NCBI RefSeq assembly: GCF_023101765.2
Contig: NC_064239.1
Span: 124,001 to 188,000, forward strand
Direction of reading: 5' to 3'
Length of the DNA stretch: 64,000 bases
Source of the DNA: Spodoptera frugiperda
Taxonomy: Eukaryota; Arthropoda; Insecta; Lepidoptera; Noctuidae
Positions within the stretch are counted from its first letter, which is position 1, and every line of letters begins with the position of its first letter. The notes beneath the pieces are model-generated. The model made no database searches, was not told where the DNA came from, and worked only from the letters and a program-made list of their open reading frames with translations. Below, in pieces: positions 36,701 to 51,700 of this stretch. The translations under genes were made by a program, and so were the position numbers.

Positions 36701-39700
36701 TAGTAGTAGCGCAGCGCGCGCGTAATGTATGTTGTATGTAAGATGATGTGTGTGTGTGTACCTTGCTCATGATGTTCTTGTCGTAGTAGTAGCGCAGCGC
36801 GCGCGTAATGTATGTTGTATGTAAGATGATGTGTGTGTGTGTGTGTGTACCTTGCTCATGATGTTCTTGTCGTAGTAGTAGCGCAGCGCGCGCGTAATGT
36901 ATGTTGTATGTAAGATGATGTGTGTGTGTGTACCTTGCTCATGATGTTCTTGTCGTAGTAGTAGCGCAGCGCGCGCGTAATGTATGTTGTATGTAAGATG
37001 ATGTGTGTGTGTGTGTGTACCTTGCTCATGATGTTCTTGTCGTAGTAGTAGCGCAGCGCGCGCGTAATGTATGTTGTATGTAAGATGATGTGTGTGTGTG
37101 TGTGTGTACCTTGCTCATGATGTTCTTGTCGTAGTAGTAGCGCAGCGCGCGCGTAATGTATGTTGTATGTAAGATGATGTGTGTGTGTGTGTGTACCTTG
37201 CTCATGATGTTCTTGTCGTAGTAGTAGCGCAGCGCGCGCGTAATGTATGTTGTATGTAAGATGATGTGTGTGTGTGTACCTTGCTCATGATGTTCTTGTC
37301 GTAGTAGTAGCGCAGCGCGCGCGTAATGTATGTTGTATGTAAGATGATGTGTGTGTGTGTGTGTACCTTGCTCATGATGTTCTTGTCGTAGTAGTAGCGC
37401 AGCGCGCGCGTAATGTATGTTGTATGTAAGATGATGTGTGTGTGTGTGTGTACCTTGCTCATGATGTTCTTGTCGTAGTAGTAGCGCAGCGCGCGCGTAA
37501 TGTATGTTGTATGTAAGATGATGTGTGTGTGTGTGTACCTTGCTCATGATGTTCTTGTCGTAGTAGTAGCGCAGCGCGCGCGACAGCTTGTCGTAGTTCA
37601 TGTTGGGCTTCTGCTTGCGCCGGCCCCAGCGCCGCGCCACCTCGTCCGGGTCCGACAGCCGGAACTCTCCCTCATTCGGAGGACCCTGCACAATATTTTT
37701 ATTACACTCTTTAAAAATCTGAAATTTAATTCAAATCTGAATTGCAAAACACGCCATCTATTGGCGTCTTACTTGAACTATCTTCGTATATTTTTTTTTA
37801 TGTTAAATGGGCGGACGTTTGGCCGCTATCTTGCCTGATGGTAAGTGATGATGATGCAATATGATATTAATTATTTTTATCTGTTGCTGCCAAACTAGAG
37901 AATAAAAAGTAATATATCGCAAGTAGACCAGCACCGTTGAAGGTTGATGTTTGTGTGCCATTACCTCCCAGCAGATGCCGGGCGCGCCGGCCGCCAGCTC
38001 CTCGAGCAGGAACTGCCACAGCTGCACCTGTCCGCCCGCCGCGCGCGCACACCCGCTCAGCGCGCCGTACGGGTCTGCAACAGGCACACAAGATACATTA
38101 CACACACTAGATAATATAGCTGTTCCAGCGGCTCGTTTAATAAGATCCGAGTTAAAGAATTTAATTTCAGTTTATTCACAGACACACATTTATGAAACGT
38201 CGAACACGTACTAAAAGATACAAAGTTCAGTTTAAAAATTACAAGACGCATCTATCCTAGCGTCTGATACATTAGGATAAATACCTATATAATTAAAAAT
38301 TGATATCGAATTATAAAATTATATTTTTGTAATCGGAAAATAAAATTCTTAGGAGTTAATACCATTTGCACTTACTAAAATTATTACGTATTGAAAGTGT
38401 AATAAAACATAACACAAAATAAGCATTGCGATATGATCCGACATCATTTGTTTACTCGCTATCACGGACACGGACACAAAGGCGCGTCGTCCAGGTGTTA
38501 CTCGCACTATCTACTTATACATATATCTAGTATCTACTGCAGATACTCGCGGCATCATATCGATCACTTAATCGATTCGTCCCTAATTACTTACTACGAA
38601 GGTTACTGATAACTGTTGTAGTAAAATGTTGTGACTATGCAAAAATGGTGGCCTACAATACATCGTACTACAATTTATTAGATATATTTTGATCATGCCA
38701 TTGAAATGGGTGAAGGTGTTGACAGACTCTTGGATTCATTAATTCATACATTGTAAATTAGTAACTAAATTAATGTGGACTATGAATGCAGTGCCAATGC
38801 TTGCTACAAACAATCGTTCGGCACGGATGCCAGGTCTAGCAATGGAACGGGTTCCGGCTGTTGATGATGATGATCATTAGGAAAAAGATATGAATAATGT
38901 TTACTTGTAAAATCTAGACTGACGAACCGTGAAAGAAAACATCGTGAGGAAACGGGTAGGTTTATAATTTCTATTTTTATGTTTGATATTGCCGATATTT
39001 GATACGCTCAATACGGGCTGTATGATGAGCGTGGTGATTAATGCTTGAACCTTCTCCGTGTGAGAGCCTTTGGTTAACATTGGCCAACTTGTAGACTGTT
39101 GATGTGCGTGTGTTATGCACGTTGTATGTAAAGTATGTGGACACAGTATCGATTGATTTAGTTTGCTACACGCTCTATCTCTATAAAAATGTTTAGTAAT
39201 TACATATTTAATGGCTCCGAAACGTGATGATGAAACAATTAATTTGGCGGAAATATGACGTAAGTGAGACTTAGCTCCGGATATCATTGTTGTTCTACTG
39301 TATTACGAACTCAAATAGCATTAATCTATTAAACAAATACTATATACTATACTGCCTATATACCGTAGTTTATTACATGTTGGTATGTGTCATTCTAGTT
39401 ACGTTGTTTTCTTACGCAACGTCACGCCTTTTATTCCCGAAAGGGTAAACAGAGGTACACTTGCACATTACGGCTCTTAATGCCACTATACAATGTACAC
39501 CCAATTTTCAACATTAACGTTATAAGTCCCATGTAATAGGGGCTTATTTCTTTAATAATTGTATATTTATAATCTGTAGTATATAAGCCACATAATCTAA
39601 TAGTCATGTAAGCGGTTAAGTACACAAGTCGAGCGCAGACAGTCATCAGACGGATATGTACACAGTTACACATGCTTGAAGTAGTTTTAATTAGAAATAT

Positions 39701-42700
39701 AATTACCATGTGTGAGTGTAAGTAGAGAGAGAGAGAGAGAGCCTAGGAAATGGAAACAGAATAGAAACTAGTGCAATAAATTGTAAAAAATATGTTCAGC
39801 ATTACTCGATCCGATATTACAACTTGATTTTGTTAATAAGTTTAGTACTAAACCAAGTTATTCTTTTATGTTTTCTACGCAATACAGTTAAATGAAAACA
39901 TGTAACAGATCTACGCGAAACACAATGTGTTTTATATTGTCTCTCATATACCGACTGAGAAGAGGTTAATCATGAATTAGTACATATTTTCTTCTTTTGA
40001 AAAACGTGCCCCGCACTAGGATGTCCTCCTGTGACCCGGGTGTGTTTCTAAACATACAACTTCACAACACCCAGACTAGATAAACTAATTTGTAGATCAC
40101 ACAAATGGTTGCTCCGTGCGGGAATCGAACAATGCTACATGTTGCATGGTAGCCGGCTGCCAACCATGAATAGTATCTATATTTATTTTAGTGTTGTTTG
40201 GTATATATACACGTATGATGACTGATGCCATACTCTTGGGCAAATATTACAATAGTTTCGTCACATTAAAGCAACAGAGTGTTTACATCTCGTCAGTAGA
40301 CACGCGCGTGGCCGCGCCCGCCGCACTGGTGACATCTCCTACTTACACATAAAATATTATGTGTAATTATGTATATTATTAGTAAAATTATTACGTACAT
40401 AACTTCCAGTAGTACTTAGTGATAGCATTTTTTTATTTTATGTACTCATTGTGGTTCGATGTTACTAACTAATTGAATTGAATAACACGGGATTTAATTA
40501 CAAAGTATAATTCTTTTCTACTATTGTTACTAAATAGATCAATGTCATGTACCGTGATAGAGTTGCTGGTAGCGGCGGTGCTCGCTGGAGCTGAGCCACA
40601 GCATCACACGGCCACTGCCCAGCGCTGGGCCCTGCCGCACTGGCCACTCACGTCAGTTAGTTGCACTCACTCACTCATTACTCAGTAACATTGCACACTA
40701 TGGTCACTTCACTACAATTTTACTCTGAAATTGGCAATCTTATTTAAGTAAACGTGGTGATTAATGCTCGTACCTTCTCGGTATGAAGAGTTCTTTACCT
40801 GGTAGTGGAAAAGTTTACAGACTGACTTATTTTATTTTTATACGAGTAGCTCACTACACACACACACACACACACTTAAAAATAATTAAATGACGGGTTT
40901 TATTTTATTTCATACATATACACTTTGACAACACTTTTATTTTTGTTCAATAAAAGTTTTAGTAATTTTATATTGTTGTGTAGGATATGTCGCGAAAGCC
41001 GGATATGCGGCCGGATGCGGCACCGGAAGCGAGCGAGTGTGGCGGCGGAGCCTGGCGCCGCCCTCGCGCGGGGCGGAGGGAGGCTGTGTCGCGCCCTCAC
41101 ACCGTGTCTCGCCGGCGAGAGATTTACTTTCCTTAGATAATGAGACCTTATTCTACTACGTGCTTGAGAGCTAGACTGTACTCGGCATTTACTTATTTTG
41201 TAATGTCTGAGACATCGTGGAAATTGAGCCCAATGCAGACATCGTGGTTCACGGCACCGAGCACGATGCGTTTAGCAATCTTTTTTTGAAACCCAATTTT
41301 TGTGTTAAATCGAAAAACTTTTGTATCAAAACCCTCAAAATACAACATTACTGAGTTCCTTTCTTTAGGCAGTAAAGCGAAAAAATTAAGATTATGTTGA
41401 TAAAACAAGAAGAGAAGTAACTTACTTTCACATGTAAGTAAAACAATTCGAATGTAACAAACAACACTCAAAATTTAAATGCGAACTTGTCTTTAAGCCG
41501 CTTCATAATAAAGTAACAATATTAATAATCGTGGATCCTCGTCGTTAATCCTGTAATCCTGTAACTCCTGCCGTGGAGGGTGGCTTACACTCCTGCAGCC
41601 CCTGCCGGCGGCGGAGTAATGAACGCGTCCTGCTGCGAGACTGAGCCTCTGAGCCTCTGAGCCCGACAGAGGTGATGTACCACATTAATCTAGGTGTTAT
41701 TGCATAAAGATGTTGTTACATGACCAGAATTTGCATTCATTGTAAGAGTGAGGTTAGGAAAACCAATAATATAATTAAATCTCTTGGCAGACAGCTGATG
41801 TACTAACAAGTAACTTAGGCTTAGCTAGGACTTCATGTAGCTTTGATCTCGATAGAGTGATCAGAAAGACCTCACCAAAACCAAGACCAACTAATGAACA
41901 CGTCTCACTTATTGTTTATGAAATTATGACTTCCATATGGAGGCCTAACTTGTAGGCTTTTTTATAGATAAGACACAATGAAAATACTGTTAATTTTTTG
42001 AAAAACCATAGGAACTTATGGTTATTTTATCAGACCGGTGAAACAAACTTAAAACCACTAGCATGACAGTCTCGCTTGTAAGCACACCATCAACACTAAG
42101 ACACAGTAGATCAGTTTCTTTGACAAAAATTTTTAACAAGTCATGATAATGTAAACTATAAAGAACGCGTTTACGTACAGTGCATTAACGGATACGGTAG
42201 AACGATTACGCAGATATGTACAGTGCAGTGTTACATTACGTTATCTGTAACACCGACTTCTACTCTTGGTGTCCAGCCTACACTGTACAGATGTTCCCTC
42301 CCCGGCTGATCAGATTCATTGTTAAAACACGCACCTACTGACGCACTGCGCCGTTCATTAATATTTTCATATGTTGTTACAAACCCACACAAACACTATA
42401 AAGTGCTAGATTATGTTAGAGTGTACTAAAGTAGAAAGTCTAGATATAACTGCTGAGCTGCGGCATCATACAAAAATGCAATGCGAGTGGGCTGTGTATG
42501 TAAACATCCGCGAGATATACAATAGGTACATTAAGAAAATACATCATAAATAACATGCTAAATACAACAACCTGTATTCATCCGGAACGTTATGAAGATC
42601 TTGCAAAAGACAGCGAGTTTAGACTTCATGTTAATATTACGAACACTCGACTGATGAGCCATTCGATATATAAATAATGTAATACTTTCTGATTGTAATA

Positions 42701-45700
42701 TTTATTGTCTGAATCACGTTAAAACCGTATCAGTATCTTACAGCCGCTGTATCGAGGCCCACACACCGGCGGTGACACCCTGCTATACAATGATCACACG
42801 ACGAGCCGCCGCCGCCGCCGCCGCCACACTCTCCGGTCGTAACCATAAAGCAAGCCGATTATATTATTACCGAGTCCCGCCTTATACTTAGTGCTTAACT
42901 ACGTCGGCTAAGTCAAACAACTCCATCTGATTACCAAGTATTGAAATTATCGGTTTTTTCTCCAACTTCCTCAACACACACAAATTGTGTGAGTGTGGTC
43001 ACTTATACTTATTTATTTAGTTCCTCCAAGACGCGGTTTGTTTGATTCCAAAGTGAGACCGATCAGAGAACGTTAATCATAGTCATTGCCTGCGGCGTGT
43101 CTTTGATTTAAAATGACGAATATCCTTATTGCTGTATTGGTTGTAAAAGAAAAAGAAGTCTCAAATTGAATCAGGAAAAACCGTAGAGAGGCAATCTCTA
43201 CAACTGCACTGATCAGTAAATCAAATAAGCAGTATAAGCGACAACATGAACATTATTTAAAAAAACAATTCACAGACAATTCAATGAAAGCGATAAGTAG
43301 AGGGGTTGTTCCATAATGGATGCGCGGTGGCGCTGGCTATGCATAATGCATGGGCGTCCTGCGGCGCGCGGCCAATATAGCGGGACCCTGGCGTGATCCC
43401 GGGGGAGACAGGTCAAGTAATGACACTGTCAGTTAGATACCGTCCCGCTGTGATGCAGTCCAGGATACTCGCCCGACAGATTTATTGCCTATCAACATTT
43501 CGGAGTATTCGCGCTGATAGAGATAACTACTCAAGGAAAAGAGAAACTACTGGGGTCTGAAATGGAGTCAATAGAAAATGTAATGTTTGATAATATTACA
43601 TGCTCCTATTTGGTGGGGATTGTTGGAAAAATTTGCCACATTTAACCGACTTCAAAGTCTAAAAATGGATGTTTCGGAGTGTCTTTATCTACTCGTAGTT
43701 TATCCATTCGTTTACATAGCAACAATAATAAATACAAATAATATCTGCAGTAGGTATATACAGATAACATGTAGAATGATACACCAGCACACCTGTTGTA
43801 TAATTACCAGAAATGTTCAGTTTTAATCAAAATAGATATCTACGTTTACGTAAAAACCAACGAATACAATACGTGAGCTTTAGATTGCTGACAATTATCT
43901 TATCTAGACATCAGCACGCGTTGTTTAAGGAAAATTGTGTAAAAATTACTGACACATGCTGACTTGTACAAATAAATAAATAAATAATTTAAAACACTAA
44001 TTTCTGTATTACCACCTAAGTCGTCGTTCGTATGTCATTACAAATTACAGCGAAATATAAAACCAATAAAATCCCTTTCAATGTTCGACATCCGGAGCTT
44101 GTTGTGATCGGTTATAGGAATGAGGGTCCCTAATTTTATGGGTCGTTAATAAAACAGGTGTCACGTATTAATTTACTGACCTTATTTAAGTAACGCATTA
44201 AGCCGTAAAGCTGCGGTCGACCGCTGTGTGTGTGTGTGTGTGACTCAATGTTACACGGCCACTTGATTGTTTCAAATGTGCTTGCTAAGCATATGCATAT
44301 ACCTTTATTAAGTAGTAAGTATGCCAATAAATAGAGGGGTAAACTAATTTCTCCTTAAGAGGAACTTTTTATTGATACATATTAATTATGTATGTTAAAG
44401 ATTTGTTACTTGATGGCTATATCTGAGTACCTATAGGTGACACGGTGTGACAATGTTTCTATTCTAATAAGATATGTATACAGTATACAGTTTAGTAGTC
44501 AATTGCGCTCCAACGTTATGAAAGTTCTAAGCTCTAACGTCGTTTACGAAATGGGTAATTCCAGCTCGAACAATATCTTGAAATGCAGCTTATGTATAAT
44601 ATACAATGTGTGTAGGTTTAGTATATTGCCTCGACACTGTTCTGTTGAATAGGATGTCGAGTGTAAGGAGGTCGGTCTGCGGCTGCTCGCAGAGAAACGA
44701 GCTCGGAGACACAACATGGCGGCAAGCAATCCTTCTTAGAATTACTGGCTGTGATGCAAGCCACGCGCGGGAGCGGGTTTAAAATAACATAATACACGCT
44801 ACGACATCTAGTGGTGACATGAATTCTTTACATAATACCGGGATAACGGGAACACAATTAAAAAGAAAGTTTGATTGTAGTTGAATGGAGTACCTGCTGC
44901 TACGGCGTAGCGCTACGTCGTAGCAATATGCAGTTATTCGTTTTTGTATAAAAATATGTGTTACACCTTATTGAATCCCTTCTATGCATCATTAAACAGT
45001 ACAGTAAGTTGACAATAATTATTACTTTGGAGTCAATAGACTTTATTATGTTTAGCTCGTGTGCCTTACCAGAGCTTGTTAAAATCCAGAGCGAGCTCAC
45101 TCGATATTTGTGAAACGCTTGATATAACATTTTACAAGAATAGTACATAGATTTCCGTTCTCGACCTCTTGTAACTCAGGCACGAGCTGAAGTGGTGCGC
45201 TCGCTAGAAGGCGGGGCGACGGGCAGGTGTGGCCTGTAGCGCTCCGCCCCGCGACGTGGGCGCTGCGCGGCGCCTCGCAGAACCGTGGCGACAGCGGTGC
45301 AGGAACACCAAGTCGGCTAACATCGGGTTTATTATGAAATGTAATAAAATAGTCGGACCAGACCGCGCCACACCTCGCATTAGTAATCACCGCCCACAGA
45401 GTGCAGTTACATAACACGAAACGAAGTATTCGCATTAGTTGTTCCCAGTGACACAATTGTACAGGAATCATATATATGTACAGAAGAATCCGTTTATTAT
45501 GACTCCGCCTATATTGACCAACCGGTTATTATAACGTAATTGCATGACGAAGTTTGGTTTTCATATAAAATTCTTTATAAAAAAGTCGGATATAATGACT
45601 TCCCTTACAGTGACATGCCGCTTTATATGACCCATTTTTAATAAATTATGTCCGGTTATAATGACCGGCACGATTCTTTACCTTCAATAATGTTCGTTAA

Positions 45701-48700
45701 TTCCCGACGACGTTCGGCACGTGCTATACACAATAGTGTGAGAGTCTGTTTTTACAATAAAATGAAGAAACAAAAGCAGACAAAAATTACAGATTACTTA
45801 CAATAAAAAATACACTTGCATGTGTTATTATAATAATCTGCTGATTACGTGCAATTTTGATTTTGATTTAATATGGTCTTACACATATGCAAATATACTA
45901 TGTTTCTGTATTAAAATACTTAATACATACATATTTACATAAAAAAGATTTTCATTTATACATAACGCTTTGTATGACGTCCGCTTATTATGACGTGTTT
46001 GTCAATTCCTTTCGATGTCATTATAAACGGACTCTACTGTATATGCAAGTAATTCACTGAAGTAAGATAATAATATGCAATCAATTAAAAAAAGTTAAAA
46101 AGTGATATCAATCAGAGTGCTTAAAGGCTCGTTGCTAGTAGCACGCTACGCAGTGCGGGTTTCGTACTTAGTGAAATTTTGAACACTCTACGGCTGTTGC
46201 CTAATTGTCTGGGCTGTAGTTAGCAACAATCTGATGCCTCTCTAGTAACGAAAACTATCAGATTGCCGCCTAGTCTAAAATATAACACGTCACATATTTA
46301 CTGGGTTTTCCAAAGTGAATTAACATAATTGTTTGCTGTTTAGCGAGATTGAAGTAGGTACCTGACTGTGTCGCACTCTTAATGGAATACTTAGAAGAAG
46401 TGTCAATGAATACAACGACTTGGTCAAGTAGAGAAGGTACCTTTTCTTATTGTATGTAGGGCAACTCCAATGACGACGAATTTTATGCATTGTTTCACAA
46501 TAACATTATCAAAGTGTGATAGATGCTACATTTCAATTGATTTATTTATGCGGCATTGTCCTTACCCTATATTGTCAATCAATATAACTTCTGGAAGCCA
46601 GAATCAATAGTAGAACCGCGACATACTGTTTCAGAATGAATAAAAAGTTATCTTCTTTGGAATAGAAAGAAAGAACAGAAACGAAACAAATAGACTACAG
46701 AGGCACTTGGAGAAACCCAAGTATTCAACTGAGTAGATTCCAGTTGTGTGCAACATTGTTTGCTAGCAGCCCAACATGTGAATTTACACTTAAAAGTGAC
46801 AAAAGGTTTTACTCATGTGTAGGTAATTAAGGCTGATATTATTTATTTTCAACAATAGATATGGAGAAGACGTAGGTTAATGTTTGGATAAACTCATTTT
46901 AATTAGGATATTAAATTACACCTGATGTCATTCTACTCAACCAAGACTTGGTGAGATAATTTTACCAGTTATTACCCTCCCGTTCTAAGTTAGTGATGGG
47001 CCAATCAAAAGTTGAAATCAATAAAAAGACCAATTATTACGAGAATTTTAGCAGACAAATATCCACTGCGTAACATGTAGGTTTTTGGATGCTGTAAGTG
47101 GCAAAGCAGCAAAGCAGTGCATTTAGTTGCATTAGATCCATATGAAACTGCGACTATTAGATCCATTTACAAGAAAAGATCTATGCGATGTATAGATCTA
47201 CATATTCTTCTCCTCTAATTATATCTTCTGATTCATTTCGTTGCGGGATCAAAAACAGTTATTCATGTCCCTGAGACGCACCGGATTTTAGTGCTCCGAT
47301 GTTTTCATGGTTGTATCTACAGTAGATCCTGGTTTACAGGAGTTACAGCGGTTTTGGGAGGTTGTAGCGAGCTTGTCCCAGTAGTGAGGAAATGTTCCAT
47401 AAAAGTACTTTATAACTGGCACCAATAACTGATAGAATCAAATTCAAAATCAAAACAATTATATTTCAAAATGATCCAAAAGTTACTCTATATCGTAAGG
47501 ATCATTGCTGAATGAGAAGGACAGAATTCAAACATTTTGTTCAATTTTCTTTTCAGATCCCCCCATCATTATTCGCTGTCTCATTATCATTTCTCTTGCT
47601 TTAAGTTATTAAGCCCTTGTCAAGACACTACTCGTAATCTATGTATGTATGGCCATTATGAGTCCACTCTGACTTATGTAAGTATCTCATATAGCCTCAT
47701 TAAAATGATCTTACTTTTGATTGACCTCTATACATGGGTACATATATTTGGTAAAATCCTGAGAACATAAAGTAGTGTAACAAAGAAATTCACTGTTATC
47801 TACTAACTATGAACAAACTTTGTAGACATTTCAAGGCACAAATTACAATAACCGCGCAAATAAAGGCATCGTATAACACGACTTAAAAGATCCCAGGACG
47901 ATACCATGTTACAGAGAATGTTACTCGGGTATTAATTAATTATCACCTTTCTGAAGTAGGCATACGTGTAAGGTATGTAGAAGTAGCGAGTCAATGTCCC
48001 CAGGCATTGGGTGCGCATGCGCGATGTGTTAGCCTCTTAGGCAAGTTCACACGGTCCGCATTCCGCGATGAATCACGCGCCGCACCGCACCGCACCGCCC
48101 GCCGGCCACGGGAATGTGAAAGCAGAGGAATCCGGTCTGGAGCAGCCGAGCACCAGCATACACCCGCACAGGTGCTCTCCACTATTATTATACTTAGCGC
48201 AGCAAGCCTGGCTCATCGCTCGATTGGTCGGAAGTGCGATTGTTAACCAAGGGGATCTCGGGTTCTCAAGAGTGAAACGGATAAAACTTTGCAACGGACA
48301 ACTCGGACAAGTACTACGTCTGAATACCTAGACGAGCTAAGCGTATCGTTACAGAACTCCCATATTGTTAAGATTCCCATATTGCTTATCCAACAGTACC
48401 TAGTTACCGACACAGAGTACACCAAACATTAAATTAAGTTTGACATGTCACACTACCTGATACATCTTGTATTATGCAAACTTGCCAACTTGAGATTTCA
48501 ATTGAATATTCATCACACACCGAGCAATATTTCGTGATTTAATAAAATGTAACCTTTCCTTTAAAATGGCATTTATTGTAATACTAGAGGGGTTGAAGTG
48601 TTCCCCAGCAGGGCCGCTCATCAAACAAATCCCGTGTTATGACAGGCTGGGGGCGGCGGGCCGCGACTCCTGATCCTCGACATTCATGGTAATGTGCACC

Positions 48701-51700
48701 CCGCCGCGACCCTCGTGCATTGCTACATAGCTGTATCTACAAACCTACGTACTTGTCGGAACATAGCGACAATTTCATAAACGCGATCTACTAGTGTGAA
48801 CTAAAAATATAAGTAAGTATAGGTATCCTCCACGTGACTGCGGTCACGAAATGTTGCCCGAATTATAACAACGTCGCCTGCATGCATAAACTTAGACAAA
48901 AATAAACTATATTTACAATAATATAAAAACATGTTAAAACCTGAGTCTGTCAATATCTGAGTCACTTAAGTTACAACAATGTTTCTAAGGTCATAGGTGT
49001 TATCTATAGGACAAGAGACGGATTGCTATGAACGTTCGCGACAAATAGTTGGTGTGCAGGAGATGCGTTATGCAAGATGGCCTTGGGTAAGGTGCACGAG
49101 ACAGGCGCGCAGGTCGCTCGCGCGGTCGGTGGATATCCCCGGCCGCAGAACTAGCGTCGCCAAGTGAACTCGTATTTATACATAATATAATACCTACATC
49201 TTGCGGTTGACCACACAACACACTTCCTACACTATATGTACAGTGCATACGTAAATATACTCCATTCTGTATTTCTATACACATATGTATGACAAAAGGC
49301 TGCTCGCGGAAAGTGGTCCTGTTGATATTTCTCTTACAATTCCTACACACAACATTACGTGTTGTAATTTAAAAATTGGCCCCAGACATAAAACAAACCG
49401 ATTGAGATACAGTTGCGAATACTACTGTGTGAAAACGAAATTGAATTAAGCCAGCGGTTTGTTTTAATAATATAATTGAGATGTTGAGGCTGTACAGCAC
49501 GGACGCGGGCGGGAGCTGCTAGCTCTGTCCCGGCTTCCCATTGGCTGAGCTCATTATGGACAATAGTCGTCTAGTCCCTCGTTAACCTATGGCCCGCAGT
49601 TGCTATATTTGGTGTCTCAAGTTGTTCCGTGCAATTATGTAAGCGGCAGGAGGCGCCGCGCGGACGCGACGCGGCCGAATCACCCGAGCCACGCGATTCC
49701 TAGAACACATTACCAAACGTGTTGCCGCCATTATCTGCACGATTTAAATTTAGAATAACTGCCGAAACCGACACAGGTACCTACTTCTCATTCAACCAGT
49801 CACTTAGTCACTTCGTGGGGGAGCATGTAAATATATTGTCAGTAACCAAGATAATACAAGTGGCCAGAGACTTCCTGAAAACTCATATTCCTTGATTTAT
49901 TGATTCCATTAGATATCAAACTAATAATTATTTCTTTCCTTGTACTACATAAAATTGTCAGTTTTATACACTTATTAAATTAGCATAACCTATTAAATAA
50001 TGTGGTCTTATATTGATGCGTTAAACCTTTCTGACATTTGTAATTTAAGCGCCATTACGTCGAGGTCACCCCTGCAACCTTCTTATTCAACAAAACGAAT
50101 TAAAGTGCTCAAGACTTTTGGAAATTAAATTGTTTATGTTGGCAGACCATAAAACATCTAATTTACTGTGGTTTGCAGAGGATGCCTCGTGTGTGGTGTG
50201 GGAGGGCTCCGGGCCTGAGCCGGCCAATGGCAGGCGAGCGCTAAGTAAAACAAACTCGTTGATATTTATGATGTTTGTGCCAATTTACTCAAGAAATAAA
50301 TAAAAAGGTCACTTGTAACACCGACACATTAGGGTGCATGAAACAACTGTCGCCATGTTTCTCATTTTTATTTTGTAACAAATGATATTTATTAATGACT
50401 TTAAATGTGTGACGCATTAAAATGTGTGACATGCAAAGCGGACATAAATTATGATCTTGATTTTATTTTAAATTCTGGCCATTTTATGTAATGACTGAGT
50501 GACTTTAGGGACCTAACATATCGGATCTACAAGAGCACGATTTTTTTCAATGATTATGGCGTTCGGTTTCAATTGTTTTTATGCATACAGACTAATGATG
50601 CTGTGCTTGCTTATTAAAGCTGCCGTTGCCGTACGATATAACGTCAGATATCGTACGTGAATCAACTTATAAAGAAGTTTTACATGATGCAAGTGATGAA
50701 TCTATTGGAAAACCCCAACCCGAGCCGAAGGTGTCCTTGAACGGAGGCAATGATCCAATTTTGAAACTAGGAACCCTATCTCTACCCACTACAAGTATGG
50801 ATAAGTTTGTGAGGACATTATTAGTATCTGTTATATGAATGGAAGCAACCATAGTGACACATAACACTTGTAACAGCCAACTCTCCCACGACGCGCGCAA
50901 ACACCGCCGGCGCCTGCTCATTACTCACATAAAGATGTATAACCGCGCGCACGCGCAAGCCAACATCAACACTATCACGCAAAGCTTAAGAATTTAATTC
51001 ATTTAACGGTTTGAGATCGTAGTGATTCAATCCGGAACAGTGATTCACAATCAGTTCCGAGTAAATATTGATTCACTTCCGCCATCGTGCAGCACTCGCG
51101 CTCTAGTATTTGGACCATCTTGTGTAAGACAACTAGAGGCTGGTTAGTCACCGGCTCGAGCCTCATCTGTTGACAGTCGGCACAAGCTAACTACTTAGTA
51201 CCGGGCAATCAAACATTGAGCCAATCAACGCCACACCGATAGATCCGGCTCTGTGCTGACCTGCCTGTAGAAAGTTATTTCTACGAATGATTGCTTTACA
51301 AGTTATTTAGTCATCGCATTTAACCAATAAACCATTCATCTGGACAGAGTTCACTGCAATCATTTATCCAACCTGCAAGGTCTCGACGATGTCTTTTATT
51401 TTTTACTGTAAACATGTACCTAACATTCTTTATATTTGCAGTCAATTTTTCCTCGTAGTTTGTGGCTGTTTTGTTCTTATTTTGGCTGTCAATGGAATCG
51501 TCAGTATTTGATTGAAATATGTATTTATTTCTAAGAAAAATGGCGCATGGGTAGGTACCTATTCCAGTTTTTGTTTTTTATTAGGTATACTTAAGCTGAA
51601 ATTTACAAACAGGTATTCTTAGGTATGCAAATTCTAATATTCTCGCAGGCTTCGTTGTGTGCTGACATAATATGGAATTAATAAAAAGCCGCGTGTATAA

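Larger units (their letters stand above)
30796..37538 (-). other. Last intron of the ETS gene
   Basis: A 6.7-kb intron containing a complete copia-type retrotransposon (31096-35900), short AT-rich flanks with a common repeat remnant at about 30945-31050, and the 16-copy minisatellite next to exon 5 (36191-37581). It interrupts the ETS domain between the recognition helix and the final beta strands. Confidence 0.8.

Noticed and set aside
36183..37691. Long minus-strand frames through the tandem array as a genuine His/Thr-rich protein
   Set aside because: They arise from reading through the CA tract and duplicated exon end. Frame changes follow the CA number and the real exon 5 ends at 37539. 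Kept only as a hypothetical extended isoform.
48068..48180. GC-rich plus-strand frame (MNHAPHRTAPP...) as an exon
   Set aside because: It ends near a CAG|GTGCTC donor-like site but has no partner exon on the plus strand; treated as a GC-rich islet.
48640..48700. Minus-strand MNVEDQESRPAAPSLS as an alternative ETS start
   Set aside because: It stops after 16 codons with no splice donor in frame.
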